This document shows, piece after piece, positions 26,089-35,925 of a DNA stretch of 64,000 nucleotides (positions are counted from its first letter, which is position 1; each line of letters opens with the position of its first letter). Position numbers and translations under genes: made by a program. Source of the DNA: Longispora albida DSM 44784 (GTDB taxonomy: Bacteria > Actinomycetota > Actinomycetes > Mycobacteriales > Micromonosporaceae); contig NZ_KB903813.1 in NCBI RefSeq assembly GCF_000379825.1, forward strand, positions 509,333 to 573,332. Direction: 5' to 3'. Below the pieces are notes generated by a model. It did not search any database. It was given only the letters and a program-made list of their open reading frames with translations, and was not told the DNA's origin.

Positions 26089-27320
26089 CACGGACCGCAG
26101 AGCTGGTGCCGCTCGCCGACTACCTGTACGGCGTGATGGCCCGGCTCCGCCCGCTGCCGCCGCTGGAGGTCGACCTGACCAGCGCGTACGGCAACGTGCT
26201 CGCCGAGGACGTCACCGCGCCCGGGCCGCTGCCGGCCTTCGACCACGCCGCGATCGACGGTTACGCCGTGCGGGCGGAGGACCTGCTGGGCGCGAGCGCG
26301 ACCAGACCGGTACGCCTGAACGTCGTCGGTGACCTGTCCGCGTCGAGCTGGCGGCCGGTCCGGCTGACCCCGCACACGTGCTTCTCGGTGGCGGCAGGCG
26401 CGCCTCTGCCCGCCGCGGCCGACGCCGTCGTGCCGCTGGACTGGACCGACCAGGGCATGGCGGTCGTCGAGGTGTACGACGCGGCCAAGCGCGGGCACGG
26501 CCTGCGGAAGACCGGCGAGGAGGTGGCCGCGGGATCTGTGGTGGCGATGGCCGGTACCCAGGTCACGCCGGCGATGGTCGCGCTGCTGGCCGCCTGCGGC
26601 ATCGGGCACGTCGTGGTCCGCCCGTGCCCCCGGGTCGTGGTCGTGTCCACGGGGGACGAACTGGTCGAGGCCGGCCGGTCGAGCCAGGCTGGCCAGATCG
26701 TCGACGCCAACTCCCACGCGCTCACGTCGGCTGCCGCCGAGGCCGGGGCGCACGCGTACCGCGTCGGCATCTGCGACGACGACCCCGAGGCGCTCCGTGC
26801 CCTCGTGGACGACCAGATGCTCCGCGCCGACCTGATCATCACGACCGGCGGCACCGGTACCGGGCCGGGCGACATGGTCCGCCGCATCCTCGGCCGGGAC
26901 GGCGTCGAGTTCTCCGACCTGTCGGTCTACCCGGCCGGCGTGCTCGGCTTCGGCACGATCGGCCCGGAGGAGGTACCGATCGTGTGCCTGCCCGGCGACC
27001 CGGGCAGCGCGCTGATGAGCTTCGAGATGCTGGCCCGGCCGGTGATCCGGCTGCTGGCCGGCGCGGAGCCGGTGTTCCGGCCGAGTATCAAGGCCAACCT
27101 GCTGGAGACCATCGCCTCCCCGGCCGGGCTGCGGGAGTTCCGCCCGGCGCACGTGGCGGAGCGGCGCGGCGGCGGGTACACGGTGCAGCCGCTGGCCGGC
27201 GGGCCCTACACCCTGTCGGGCCTGTCCGACGCCAACGGCATCCTGGTGCTGGGCGAGCGGGTCACCACGGCTGCGGCCGGGTCCACGGTGGACGTGCTGC
27301 TGATGGATCGGCGCCGTTGA
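26085..27320 (+). CDS. Gephyrin-like molybdopterin molybdotransferase, Glp/MoeA1 type
   Basis: 411 residues, complete MoeA architecture: domain with AFDHAAIDGYAVRAEDL, the MoaB/Mog-like domain with VVVSTGDELVEAG and TTGGTGTGPGDMV, and the C-terminal beta domain. In Corynebacterium the protein in this gene neighbourhood is Glp, which binds FtsZ and a membrane receptor GlpR and works in division. Because a GlpR/SepX-like gene lies two genes downstream, I infer a Glp role, though a molybdenum-cofactor role cannot be excluded. No other molybdenum-cofactor gene is in the window. Confidence 0.85.
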   Translation: MTRTAELVPLADYLYGVMARLRPLPPLEVDLTSAYGNVLAEDVTAPGPLPAFDHAAIDGYAVRAEDLLGASATRPVRLNVVGDLSASSWRPVRLTPHTCFSVAAGAPLPAAADAVVPLDWTDQGMAVVEVYDAAKRGHGLRKTGEEVAAGSVVAMAGTQVTPAMVALLAACGIGHVVVRPCPRVVVVSTGDELVEAGRSSQAGQIVDANSHALTSAAAEAGAHAYRVGICDDDPEALRALVDDQMLRADLIITTGGTGTGPGDMVRRILGRDGVEFSDLSVYPAGVLGFGTIGPEEVPIVCLPGDPGSALMSFEMLARPVIRLLAGAEPVFRPSIKANLLETIASPAGLREFRPAHVAERRGGGYTVQPLAGGPYTLSGLSDANGILVLGERVTTAAAGSTVDVLLMDRRR

Positions 27321-27321
27321 C

Positions 27322-27933
27322 ATGTCCCCAGGCTGGCCAGCCGTCCTCGTCGACGGCGACGTGACGCTGCGCCCGTACAAGCGGGGGGACGCGAAAGCGT
27401 GGAGCGAGTCACGCAGGTACAACGAATCGTGGTTGAAGCCCTGGGAACCCACGCCGATCGGGCCGTGGCACGACGCCCACTCGACCGCCGGATTCCGCAA
27501 CCTCCACCGCGCGCTGAAGCGGGCGGGTGACGCGGGGACCGCGATGCCCTTCGCCGTCTGCTTCCAGGGGCAGCTCGCCGGCCAGCTCACGGTCGGCAAC
27601 ATCGTCCGGGGGGCCTTCTGCTCCGCCTACGCCGGGTACTGGGTGGACTCCCGGTTCGCCGGGCGCGGCGTGACCCCCACGGCGCTCGCGCTCGCCGTCG
27701 ACCACGCCTTCGGGCCGGGCGGGCTGCACCGGGTCGAGGTCAACATCCGGCCGGAGAACAAGCCGTCCCGCCGGGTCGTGGAGAAGCTGGGCTTCCGCGA
27801 GGAGGCGTTCCATCCGAAGTACCTGCACAGCGGTGGCGCGTGGCAGGACCACATCGGATACGCCCTGACCATTGAGGACGTGGCCGCCGAGGGCGGTCTG
27901 CTCGTACGCTGGCGCCGGCTCAGGACACGGTAG
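27322..27933 (+). CDS. GNAT N-acetyltransferase, RimJ-like
   Basis: 203 residues. The RimJ/RimL fold is visible: LRPYKRGDAKAWSESR near the N-terminus, GNIVRGAFCSAYAGYWVD for the central strands, the acetyl-CoA loop in FAGRGVTPTALALAVDHAF, then HRVEVNIRPENKPSRRVVEKLGF. ATG 27322 follows the stop of the upstream gene by one base, so it belongs to the galU operon. The substrate is unknown despite the RimJ name used for its mycobacterial counterpart. Confidence 0.9.
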   Translation: MSPGWPAVLVDGDVTLRPYKRGDAKAWSESRRYNESWLKPWEPTPIGPWHDAHSTAGFRNLHRALKRAGDAGTAMPFAVCFQGQLAGQLTVGNIVRGAFCSAYAGYWVDSRFAGRGVTPTALALAVDHAFGPGGLHRVEVNIRPENKPSRRVVEKLGFREEAFHPKYLHSGGAWQDHIGYALTIEDVAAEGGLLVRWRRLRTR

Positions 27934-28062
27934 GCAGCCCCTCCTCCTGTCGATTACTTGACTTGTAGGTATAAGTACTTTGGCGTGGCGACCCCGTGAC
28001 GTAGCGTCGGGAACTTAACCTTGGGGTAACCAGACGCGCGAGTGCAGGGGAGGGGAGAGGCA

Positions 28063-28737
28063 GTGCCGACATCGGTGCTCCTCGCTGTCCTCGCCGCGGC
28101 CGGGCTACTCGCACTCGCACCGGCGCTGGTCCGCCGGTACGACGCCACCGAGCGGCTGGTCGCGGAGAGGGCACAGTCCACCGCGCGGGTCGTCAGCAGG
28201 CGACGCCGCCGCCGCACCGTGCCCACGCGCCGGGGCTTCCCGTCACCCAGGCCTGCCGACGCCCCGCCGGTCACGGCCGGCCTCAGCCCGGCGCAGCTCG
28301 CCGCCCGCAAGGCGGAGAAGGCCCGGCTGTGGCGGTACCGCAGGCGCCGCCGCGTCCTCGCAGCCCTCATCCTGCTCAACGTCGTGGAGCTGGCCGGCGT
28401 CGCGGTCTTCGACCCGGGGCTGTGGATCGGCTTCGCGCTGTCCTTCACGCTGCTCGTCGCCTACGCGATCCGGCTGCGCAACCAGGTCATCTCGGAGCGG
28501 AAGCGCCGGCGCCGTGCCGCGTACCTGGCCCGGATGGCCGCCCAGCGTGAGGCCGCCCGGATCGAGCGCGAACGCGCGGAACTCCGTGCGGCCGCCGAGC
28601 AGGCTGCTGCCGCTGCCCGCCGGGGCGCGGCCGCCTACCGCTCCTACCGCCGCCGGGTCGCCCAGGCCACCCAGGAGCCGCGCCGGCTGCACCCGGTGCG
28701 GGGCGCGGCGTACGAGGCGCGGGCGGTGGGGTGGTAA
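28063..28737 (+). CDS. Membrane division protein of the GlpR/SepX family
   Basis: 224 residues from GTG 28063, preceded by the purine-rich stretch GGGAGGGGAGAGG. One N-terminal hydrophobic helix (about 3-20), a basic linker with RRRRRR, two close central helices (about 104-145), then a long Arg/Ala/Glu-rich coiled coil (RRRRAAYLARMAAQREAARI). This pattern and its place after galU-moeA-rimJ match mycobacterial Rv0996, corynebacterial GlpR and Streptomyces SepX, which act at the Z ring. Assignment rests on layout and synteny. Confidence 0.78.
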   Translation: MPTSVLLAVLAAAGLLALAPALVRRYDATERLVAERAQSTARVVSRRRRRRTVPTRRGFPSPRPADAPPVTAGLSPAQLAARKAEKARLWRYRRRRRVLAALILLNVVELAGVAVFDPGLWIGFALSFTLLVAYAIRLRNQVISERKRRRRAAYLARMAAQREAARIERERAELRAAAEQAAAAARRGAAAYRSYRRRVAQATQEPRRLHPVRGAAYEARAVGW

Positions 28738-28776
28738 GCCGGGTGTCCGGGTCGTGCTAAGGTAGCTCCGTTCTGC

Positions 28777-28852
28777 GGGGCTGTGGCGCAGTTGGTAGCG
28801 CGTCTCGTTCGCATCGAGAAGGCCAGGGGTTCGAATCCCCTCAGCTCCACCA
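28777..28852 (+). tRNA. tRNA-Ala (anticodon CGC)
   Basis: A full cloverleaf can be drawn: acceptor GGGGCTG/CAGCTCC with the G3-U70 pair that marks alanine tRNA, D arm GCGC/GCGC, anticodon stem TCTCG/CGAGA with loop TTCGCAT (anticodon CGC, reads GCG), T arm AGGGG/CCCCT with TTCGAAT loop. CCA is encoded at 28850-28852. Confidence 0.96.
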
Positions 28853-28860
28853 AAGAACAC

Positions 28861-28893
28861 AACCGCCTCCTGGGTTACCCGGGGGGCGGTTTT
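28861..28893 (+). terminator. Terminator of the tRNA-Ala gene
   Basis: AACCGCC (28861-28867) pairs with GGCGGTT (28885-28891), extended by inner G/C pairs, and is followed by a run of T. It begins eight bases after the encoded CCA. Confidence 0.85.
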
Positions 28894-28969
28894 TGGTTTA
28901 CCTGGGATCAGCCACGCAAAGCCCTGGCGGCTTCTGTCAGATACTTGTCTACGCCCTGCCAGTAGTGAT

Positions 28970-29008
28970 GTCTAGTGTACATAGACTGCTTGTGTCTATA
29001 CTGCATAG
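28970..29008 (+). promoter_or_regulatory. Putative HicB operator region
   Basis: GTCTA (28970-28974) and TAGAC (28982-28986) form an inverted repeat with a 7-base spacer. A further GTCTA at 28994-28998 overlaps a second small dyad CTAT/ATAG. The cluster lies 25-65 bases before the hicA start, the usual place for HicB autoregulation. Confidence 0.5.
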
Positions 29009-29033
29009 GCTGAGGCGCATGGTGTTCAAGTCC

Positions 29034-29230
29034 ATGAAGCGTCGTGATGTCGAAGCCGCGCTCGCCAGGAACGGCTGTGTGATGGCCAGGTCAGGTGCCA
29101 GCCATGATGTGTGGAGATGCCCCTGCGGAGCGCACGCGACGACGGTTCCCGGCATGGCGCGATCTCGCCCGGCGTGGCCAGCAGTATCGAGCGGCACATC
29201 GGGTGCCTCGGGAAAGGGTGGCTGGCATGA
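29034..29230 (+). pseudogene. hicA: hicA toxin gene with a one-base frameshift
   Basis: From ATG 29034 the frame reads MKRRDVEAALARNGC then SGASHDVWRCPCGAH and TTVP, a clear HicA N-terminus with its catalytic histidine in SHDVW. After the CCC at 29148-29150 the homologous frame shifts: the next frame reads HGAISPGVASSIERHIGCLGKGWLA and stops at 29228-29230. One extra C in that run would restore VPRHGAIS, the usual HicA sequence, and a 65-residue protein. The stop would overlap hicB as ATGA. As given, the zero frame instead reads on through the hicB region in another frame. It could be a real lesion or an error in a C run. Confidence 0.85.
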
Positions 29231-29625
29231 CGGAGACCTACCGGATCCGCGCCGAGCGGGAAGGAAAGTTCTGGCTGCTCAGGGTTCCGGAGCTGGACGT
29301 CGTGACCCAGGTGCGGCGGCTCACCGACGCTGAGGAGATGGTCAGGGATCTCATCGCGGTCTGGCTGGAGGTCGATCCCGGCTCTTTCGGCATCGAACTG
29401 GACGTCAGCCTCCCGGACGACCTTGCCTGTCGGCGTGAAAGGGCGATGCGGCTGCGTGCGCAGGCTGAGGAGCTGCGGTCAGAGTCCGCTGAGGAACTCA
29501 GGGCTGTCGCCCAGGGTGCTCGTGCCGCAGGGCTGACAGTCAGGGAACTGGCCATCGCCCTCGGTGTCTCGCACCAGCGGGCACAGCAGATTCTCTCCGA
29601 GGCCCCTGCGCGGCGCACGGCCTGA
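29227..29625 (+). CDS. hicB: HicB-type antitoxin
   Basis: 132 residues from ATG 29227. The N-terminal part YRIRAEREGKFWLLRVPEL has the HicB fold of a partly degraded RNase H domain. The C-terminal part (GLTVRELAIALGVSHQRAQQIL) is a helix-turn-helix. The pair is the actinobacterial HicAB type. Since the toxin frame is broken, this may now be an orphan antitoxin or DNA-binding regulator. Confidence 0.88.
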   Translation: MTETYRIRAEREGKFWLLRVPELDVVTQVRRLTDAEEMVRDLIAVWLEVDPGSFGIELDVSLPDDLACRRERAMRLRAQAEELRSESAEELRAVAQGARAAGLTVRELAIALGVSHQRAQQILSEAPARRTA

Positions 29626-29716
29626 GGCGAGCTTCATGATCGGCTCCGGGGTGCCGACGGGGTTTGCGGGGTTCCCGTAAGGTGGGTCGGGATTCGACCA
29701 CCCCTCGGAGTTGATC

Positions 29717-31219
29717 ATGCGGACCCGACGCGACCAGGTGCAGGCGTACCGGTTCGTGACCCGCCGGCTCGTGTCGGCCATGTTGTCCGGCGAGCCGGAG
29801 ACCACGAACCTGCCGCTGCGCCGCCTCTTCCTGTCCGCGGTCGGCAGCATCATGATCGCCACGCTGGTCGTCGCCGGGGTCGGCGTCTTCGGCCTGATGA
29901 ACCCGGGCGGCAACGAGCGGTGGAAGAAAGACATGACGCTCGTGATCGAGAAGGAGAGCGGCGCGCGGTACATCTACGCGCAGGGCAAGCTCTTCCCGGT
30001 CGTCAACTACGCCTCCGCCCGCCTCATCGCCGGCAACGCCAAGCCGGTCCAGGAGTCGGCCTCGCGGAAGTCGCTGGAGGGCACGCCGCGTGGCCGCCCG
30101 GTCGGCATCGAGGGCGCGCCCGACGCGCTGCCCGACCCGAAGGCCCTGATGGGTCTGCCGTGGACGGTGTGCAGCGCCGCGAAGGTGGCCTCGACCGATC
30201 AGCAGGCCACGCACCTGGTGATCGGTTCCTCGCTGCCGGGCGGTTCGCCGCTCGGGGCTGAGGGGCTGCTCGTGACCAGCGGCTCGACCACGTACCTGCT
30301 GTGGGGCGACCGCCGCCTCCGCATCCCCGAGCGCTCGGCGCTCACCGCGCTCAACCTGAACGCCAGCGCGGCCATCCCGGTCGGCCCCGCGCTGATCGAG
30401 GGTGCGACGGCCGGCCCGGATCTGGCGGCGCTGGCCGTCCCCGGTGCCGGTACGGCCTCCGACAAGAAGCTCGGCGGCGCGGCGGCCACGGTCGGCAAGG
30501 TGTACCGCAGCGGTACGCAGCACTACGTCATGCTCCGCGAGGGCCTGGCCGGGATCTCCGAGGTCAGCGCCAAGCTGCTCGGGGCCGACGGCGTCAACCC
30601 GGTCGAGATCTCGGCTGCCGACGCCGCAGCCGTGCTCACCGACACCCGGATCGAGCCGGATGGCCTGCCGCAGACCCCGCCGAAGCAGCGTGTGCTGGAG
30701 GGCGGCCAGCCCGCCGTCTGCGCCGCGTACCGGGGCAACAAGGACAAGCCGGTGACCGTCGAGCTGTACGCGCAGGCGCCGGAGCAGTTCACGAGCCAGG
30801 CGCAGGACCAGGCTGTCGTCACCGGGCGGGACTCGGTGCGGACAGCCGACCGGATCGTCGTCCAGGGCGGACACGGCGCCCTGGTCCAGGAGCAGCCGGC
30901 CCCGGGCATCGCGGCTGGCGGCGGCACCCTGTACCTGATCACCGACCAGGGCATGAAGTTCGCGCTGGGCGACGGTGCCGTGGGCGCGCTGGGCTACGGC
31001 GACGCCAAGCCGGTACCGGTGCCGGCGTCGCTGCTGGCGCTCGTCCCGACCGGGCCGGCCCTCGACCCGGAGGCCGCGAAGGGCGCGGTCGGCGGCGGTA
31101 CGCCGTCCAGCACGCCCGGCGTCGCGGTCCTGCCCTCGCCGTCCCAGATCCAGAGCGGGAAGCCGTCGCCGGGTACGAGCCCGGCCAAGCCCGGCACCGC
31201 CTCACCGAAGCGGAGCTAG
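29717..31219 (+). CDS. eccB: Type VII secretion core membrane protein EccB
   Basis: 500 residues from ATG 29717, with CGGAG six bases upstream; TTG 29711 is in frame but poorly placed. The N-terminus MRTRRDQVQAYRFVTRRL is the EccB hallmark, followed by one membrane helix (about 38-60) and a large extracytoplasmic region with R-rich repeats typical of EccB and a few cysteines. The C-terminal 60 residues are Pro/Ser/Thr-rich. EccB is part of the ESX membrane pore complex with EccC, EccD and EccE, none of which is in this window. Two bases separate it from mycP. Confidence 0.94.
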   Translation: MRTRRDQVQAYRFVTRRLVSAMLSGEPETTNLPLRRLFLSAVGSIMIATLVVAGVGVFGLMNPGGNERWKKDMTLVIEKESGARYIYAQGKLFPVVNYASARLIAGNAKPVQESASRKSLEGTPRGRPVGIEGAPDALPDPKALMGLPWTVCSAAKVASTDQQATHLVIGSSLPGGSPLGAEGLLVTSGSTTYLLWGDRRLRIPERSALTALNLNASAAIPVGPALIEGATAGPDLAALAVPGAGTASDKKLGGAAATVGKVYRSGTQHYVMLREGLAGISEVSAKLLGADGVNPVEISAADAAAVLTDTRIEPDGLPQTPPKQRVLEGGQPAVCAAYRGNKDKPVTVELYAQAPEQFTSQAQDQAVVTGRDSVRTADRIVVQGGHGALVQEQPAPGIAAGGGTLYLITDQGMKFALGDGAVGALGYGDAKPVPVPASLLALVPTGPALDPEAAKGAVGGGTPSSTPGVAVLPSPSQIQSGKPSPGTSPAKPGTASPKRS

Positions 31220-31221
31220 GG

Positions 31222-32454
31222 ATGTCGGCCCGATCCTCTGCGGCCCTGCTGACCGTCGCGCTGGCGACGAGCCTGATCGCCGTGCCGGCCACCCCGGCCT
31301 CGGCTGTCCCGCCGAACAAGGAGTGCGGGCGGGCGCAGCAGAAGGCGCATCCGCTGGCCCAGCAGCCGTGGGCGATGCAGCGGCTGCGCCCGCAGAACGT
31401 CTGGCCGCTCACCCGGGGCCAGGGCGTCATCGTCGCGGTGATCGACTCCGGCGTGAACGACGAGCACCCGAAGCTCGCGGGCAAGGTGCTGCCGGGTAAC
31501 GACTTCACAGCCACCGGCGGCCAGTGCGACGCCTACTTCCACGGCACGTTCATCGCCGGGCTGATCGCCGGCCGGGACTCGAAGGAGAGCCCCTTCGCCG
31601 GCGTCGCGCCCGACGCGACGATCCTGCCGCTGCGCGTGATCCAGGACGGGTCCAAGGAGGACACCACCGACACCACCCCGAGCCGGATCGCCGACGCCAT
31701 CGACATGGCCGTCGCGCAGAAGGCCAAGGTCATCAACCTTTCGCTGTACTCCAAGCCGACGCCGAAGCTCGTCGCCGCCATCGAGCGGGCCGTCAAGGCC
31801 GACGTCGTGCTGGTCGCCGCCGCCGGTAACGGCCGGGGCCAGACCGACGGGCGGTACTACCCGGCTTCAGCGCCCGGCGTGATCGCGGTGGCCGGCGTGG
31901 ACCCGCAGGACAAGGTGGCCAGCAGTTCCAGCCCCGGTGACTACGTCGACGTCGCCGCGCCCGGTGTGAGCATCGACGGGCCGGCGCTGCGCGGGGACCT
32001 GTACATCACCGAGGAAGCGGGGACGAGCTACGCGACCGGCTTCGTGTCGGGGCTGGCCGCGCTGCTCCGGGCGTACTACAAGGACATGACCGCCGAGCAG
32101 GTCGCCGAGCGGATCATGAAGACCGCCGACCGGCCGCCGCGCTCGAAGGGCCGCGACGACAACGTCGGCTACGGGATCATCAATCCGTACCGGGCGCTGA
32201 CCGCCCAGCTCGATCCGGCGATGGCGAAGAAGCAGCCGGTGGCCGGCGGCTTCACCGCTCCGGACCCGAAGGACGATCCGCTGTGGGCCGCCAAGACCTT
32301 CGGCCCGTGGATCATCGGCGGGCTGCTGGCGCTGGCCGGCCTGATCGGCACCCTGGCCTACGCGGTACCGCGCGGGCGCAGGCGCGGCTGGCGCCCCGGC
32401 CGGGCCGGCTCCAGGCTGTCCGACGAACGCCAGCCGGACCTCGTCGAGGACTAG
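31222..32454 (+). CDS. mycP: Mycosin, membrane-anchored S8 serine protease of type VII secretion
   Basis: 410 residues. Signal peptide (cut near residue 28, ASA), then a subtilisin domain with Asp75 (VIDSGV), His107 (YFHGTFIAG), Asn203 (AAGNG) and Ser269 (GTSYATGF) as catalytic and oxyanion residues. A C-terminal helix (about 356-376) anchors it, followed by a short basic tail. Mycosins stabilise ESX complexes and process some substrates. Directly behind eccB, as in many ESX loci. Confidence 0.95.
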   Translation: MSARSSAALLTVALATSLIAVPATPASAVPPNKECGRAQQKAHPLAQQPWAMQRLRPQNVWPLTRGQGVIVAVIDSGVNDEHPKLAGKVLPGNDFTATGGQCDAYFHGTFIAGLIAGRDSKESPFAGVAPDATILPLRVIQDGSKEDTTDTTPSRIADAIDMAVAQKAKVINLSLYSKPTPKLVAAIERAVKADVVLVAAAGNGRGQTDGRYYPASAPGVIAVAGVDPQDKVASSSSPGDYVDVAAPGVSIDGPALRGDLYITEEAGTSYATGFVSGLAALLRAYYKDMTAEQVAERIMKTADRPPRSKGRDDNVGYGIINPYRALTAQLDPAMAKKQPVAGGFTAPDPKDDPLWAAKTFGPWIIGGLLALAGLIGTLAYAVPRGRRRGWRPGRAGSRLSDERQPDLVED

Positions 32455-32526
32455 GGCCTGTCCGGTAGATCTTTGCCGGACTTCTGAGACTCGCCTCGCA
32501 CCGACAAGATCTACCGGACAGGCCCT
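32453..32526. repeat. 74-bp element with perfect 21-bp terminal inverted repeats (MITE-like or terminator)
   Basis: Arms 32453-32473 and 32506-32526 are exact reverse complements and enclose 32 bases. The left arm starts at the last two bases of the mycP stop codon. The outer sequence GGGCCTGTCCGGTAGATC looks like the ends of some actinobacterial insertion sequences as I remember them, but no transposase is present and no target duplication is evident (CTA left, TTG right). GGGCCTGTC recurs once more at 32528-32536. It may also end transcription of both flanking convergent genes. Confidence 0.7.
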
Positions 32527-32534
32527 TGGGCCTG

Positions 32535-33795
32535 TCAGCAGACGGGCAGGCGGCGCCAGGTCAGCCCGTCCGGGCTGTACACGGCCCACTGGCTGCCCAG
32601 CGCCTCGTAGGCCACGTATCCGGCCTGGGTCTTCTGGACCCGGCCGACCGTGCCGAGGCTGTTGATCCGGCTGTTGACCGGGGCGGACATCCACCAGCCG
32701 GACGGGTCGGTGTCCATCGCGGCGAGTAGCCGCCCGTCGGCGAGCGGCACGGCGTCCCCGGCCACCCCGGCCGGCAACCCGTCGGCGATGGTGAACGTGT
32801 AGCCGTTGTCGGAGGACCGTTCCAGCGCCAGGACCGGATTCGCGGCCTGGTCCACACCGGAGGCCTTGCCCTTGCCGGTGACGATGACGAAGACGTGCGG
32901 GCCGGTCGTCGCCACCTTGATCGAGACGACCTCGCCGGGCTGCTTGGACACCTGCTGCTGCTTCCAGCTGACGCCGTTGTCCCGGCTGACGGCCGTGGTG
33001 ACCGTGCCGTTGTTCAGCCCGGTGACCCACCAGGAGCCGTCGGCGGCCGGTGCCGGGGCCGCCCACTTGAGCTGGAGGCCCTCGGGCTGGCTGGCGAGCC
33101 GGGCGGACTGGCCGCTGCCGGGCAGCCTGACCCGCAGGCCGTCAGGGCCGGCGTATGGACGGGCGCCGGGTGGGACGGCGGGCTGCGGCGGGGCGTCGGC
33201 CGCCGGGACCGGCTGCCACTTCCTGCCGCCGTCCGCGCTGTGCCAGGTTCCGCCGAGGACGAGCTCTGTGCCGTTCAGGATGATCAGGTCGGGCGGGGCC
33301 GTGTCCGCGGTGACCGTGATGGCTGGCAGCTGCACGGTGGCCCACGGCTCGTGGTTCTCGCTGCGGGCCATCGTGACGGTGCACGGGGCCGGCTTGCCGG
33401 GACAGTCCCGGAGCATCGCGTACGCGGCCTTCTCGGTGATCTCCGCGTCGTAGAGGGCACCGGGCAGGTCGACGGACTGGAGGTCGGAGACGATCTCGAC
33501 GCCGTGGTCGGCCCACTTCATGCTGACCGTGGTCACGCTGGGCTGGTTCGGCTGGCCGAGCATCGGGGCCGGGCCGGGCTCGCGGGTACCCCCGGAGGCG
33601 ATCTGGACGCCCGTGATGGCCAGGACGGCCGCAGCGGTACCTCCGGCGGCGGCGAAGAGCCTGCGGCGCTTGCGGGCGTGCACGCGGGCGGTGACGGAGC
33701 CGAGGGCCGGCTGGTCGATCCGGCCGAGCAGGTGCGCGCGGGAGTCGGCCAGCGCGCGCTCGATGCGGTCGTCCGGCTCGTAGGGGTCGAGTAAC

Positions 33796-33803
<8 letters not shown>
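32535..33803 (-). CDS. Single-pass membrane protein with BNR/Asp-box-like repeats, probable anti-sigma partner
   Basis: 422 residues. A cytoplasmic N-terminus of about 48 residues (LDPYEPDDRIERALADSRAHLL), one membrane helix (about 49-70) and a large extracytoplasmic domain. That domain carries Asp-box-like units (SADGGRKW, SRDNGVSWK, SSDNGYTF), as in sialidase-like beta propellers, but no catalytic set can be assigned. Its ATG lies within the end of the ECF sigma gene (8-base overlap), so it probably holds or senses for that sigma factor. No classical zinc anti-sigma motif is seen. Confidence 0.72.
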
Positions 33804-35379
<1,576 letters not shown>

Positions 35380-35409
35380 GCAGCCAGCCGAGCACGGGGA
35401 GGTGCGGTG

Positions 35410-35925
35410 ATGCGGACCATCGGGGTCGCCTTCGCCGTACCCGAGCCGTGGGCAGCCCAGCTCTCCGAGGCCAGGGCGGCCGCTGGTGACCCGCTCGCCG
35501 GGTTCATCCCGCCGCACCTGACGCTCCTCGGCCCGGCTGAGGTCCCGGCGGAGCGTGCCGCGCAGGTCGACGAGCACCTGAGCCGGGTGGCGGCCGGCGC
35601 TGCGCCGTTCACGTTGCAGCTGCGCGGGACGGGTACGTTCCGGCCGGTCACCGACGTGGTGTTCGTGGCCGTCGCGCGCGGGATCAGCGAGTGCGAGCAG
35701 TTGCAGGCCGCGCTGCGTACCGGGCCGCTGGACCGCGAGCTGCGCTTCCCGTACCACCCGCACGTGACGGTGGCCCACGACGTGCCGGGCGAGGCGCTGG
35801 ACCGGGCGTTCGACGAGCTGGCCGGGTTCGACGCGACCTTCGAGGTCAGGGCGTTCACGTTGTACGAGCACGGCGAGGACGGCACCTGGCGGCCACGGCG
35901 GGACTTCGCGCTGGCGGGCCGGTGA
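35410..35925 (+). CDS. 2H-phosphoesterase (2'-5' RNA ligase family) protein
   Basis: 171 residues from ATG 35410 after GGGAGGTG. Two HxT/S motifs define the family: PPHLTLLGP near residue 37 and HPHVTVAHD near residue 118. Members hydrolyse or form 2'-5' or cyclic phosphates in RNA or nucleotides; the substrate here is not known. Its stop overlaps the next start (GTGA). Confidence 0.87.
   Translation: MRTIGVAFAVPEPWAAQLSEARAAAGDPLAGFIPPHLTLLGPAEVPAERAAQVDEHLSRVAAGAAPFTLQLRGTGTFRPVTDVVFVAVARGISECEQLQAALRTGPLDRELRFPYHPHVTVAHDVPGEALDRAFDELAGFDATFEVRAFTLYEHGEDGTWRPRRDFALAGR

Noticed and set aside
29095-29226. N-terminal extension of the hicB frame
   Set aside because: It overlaps the hicA coding region in another frame and lacks HicB homology; the ATG at 29227 with the ATGA overlap is the better start.
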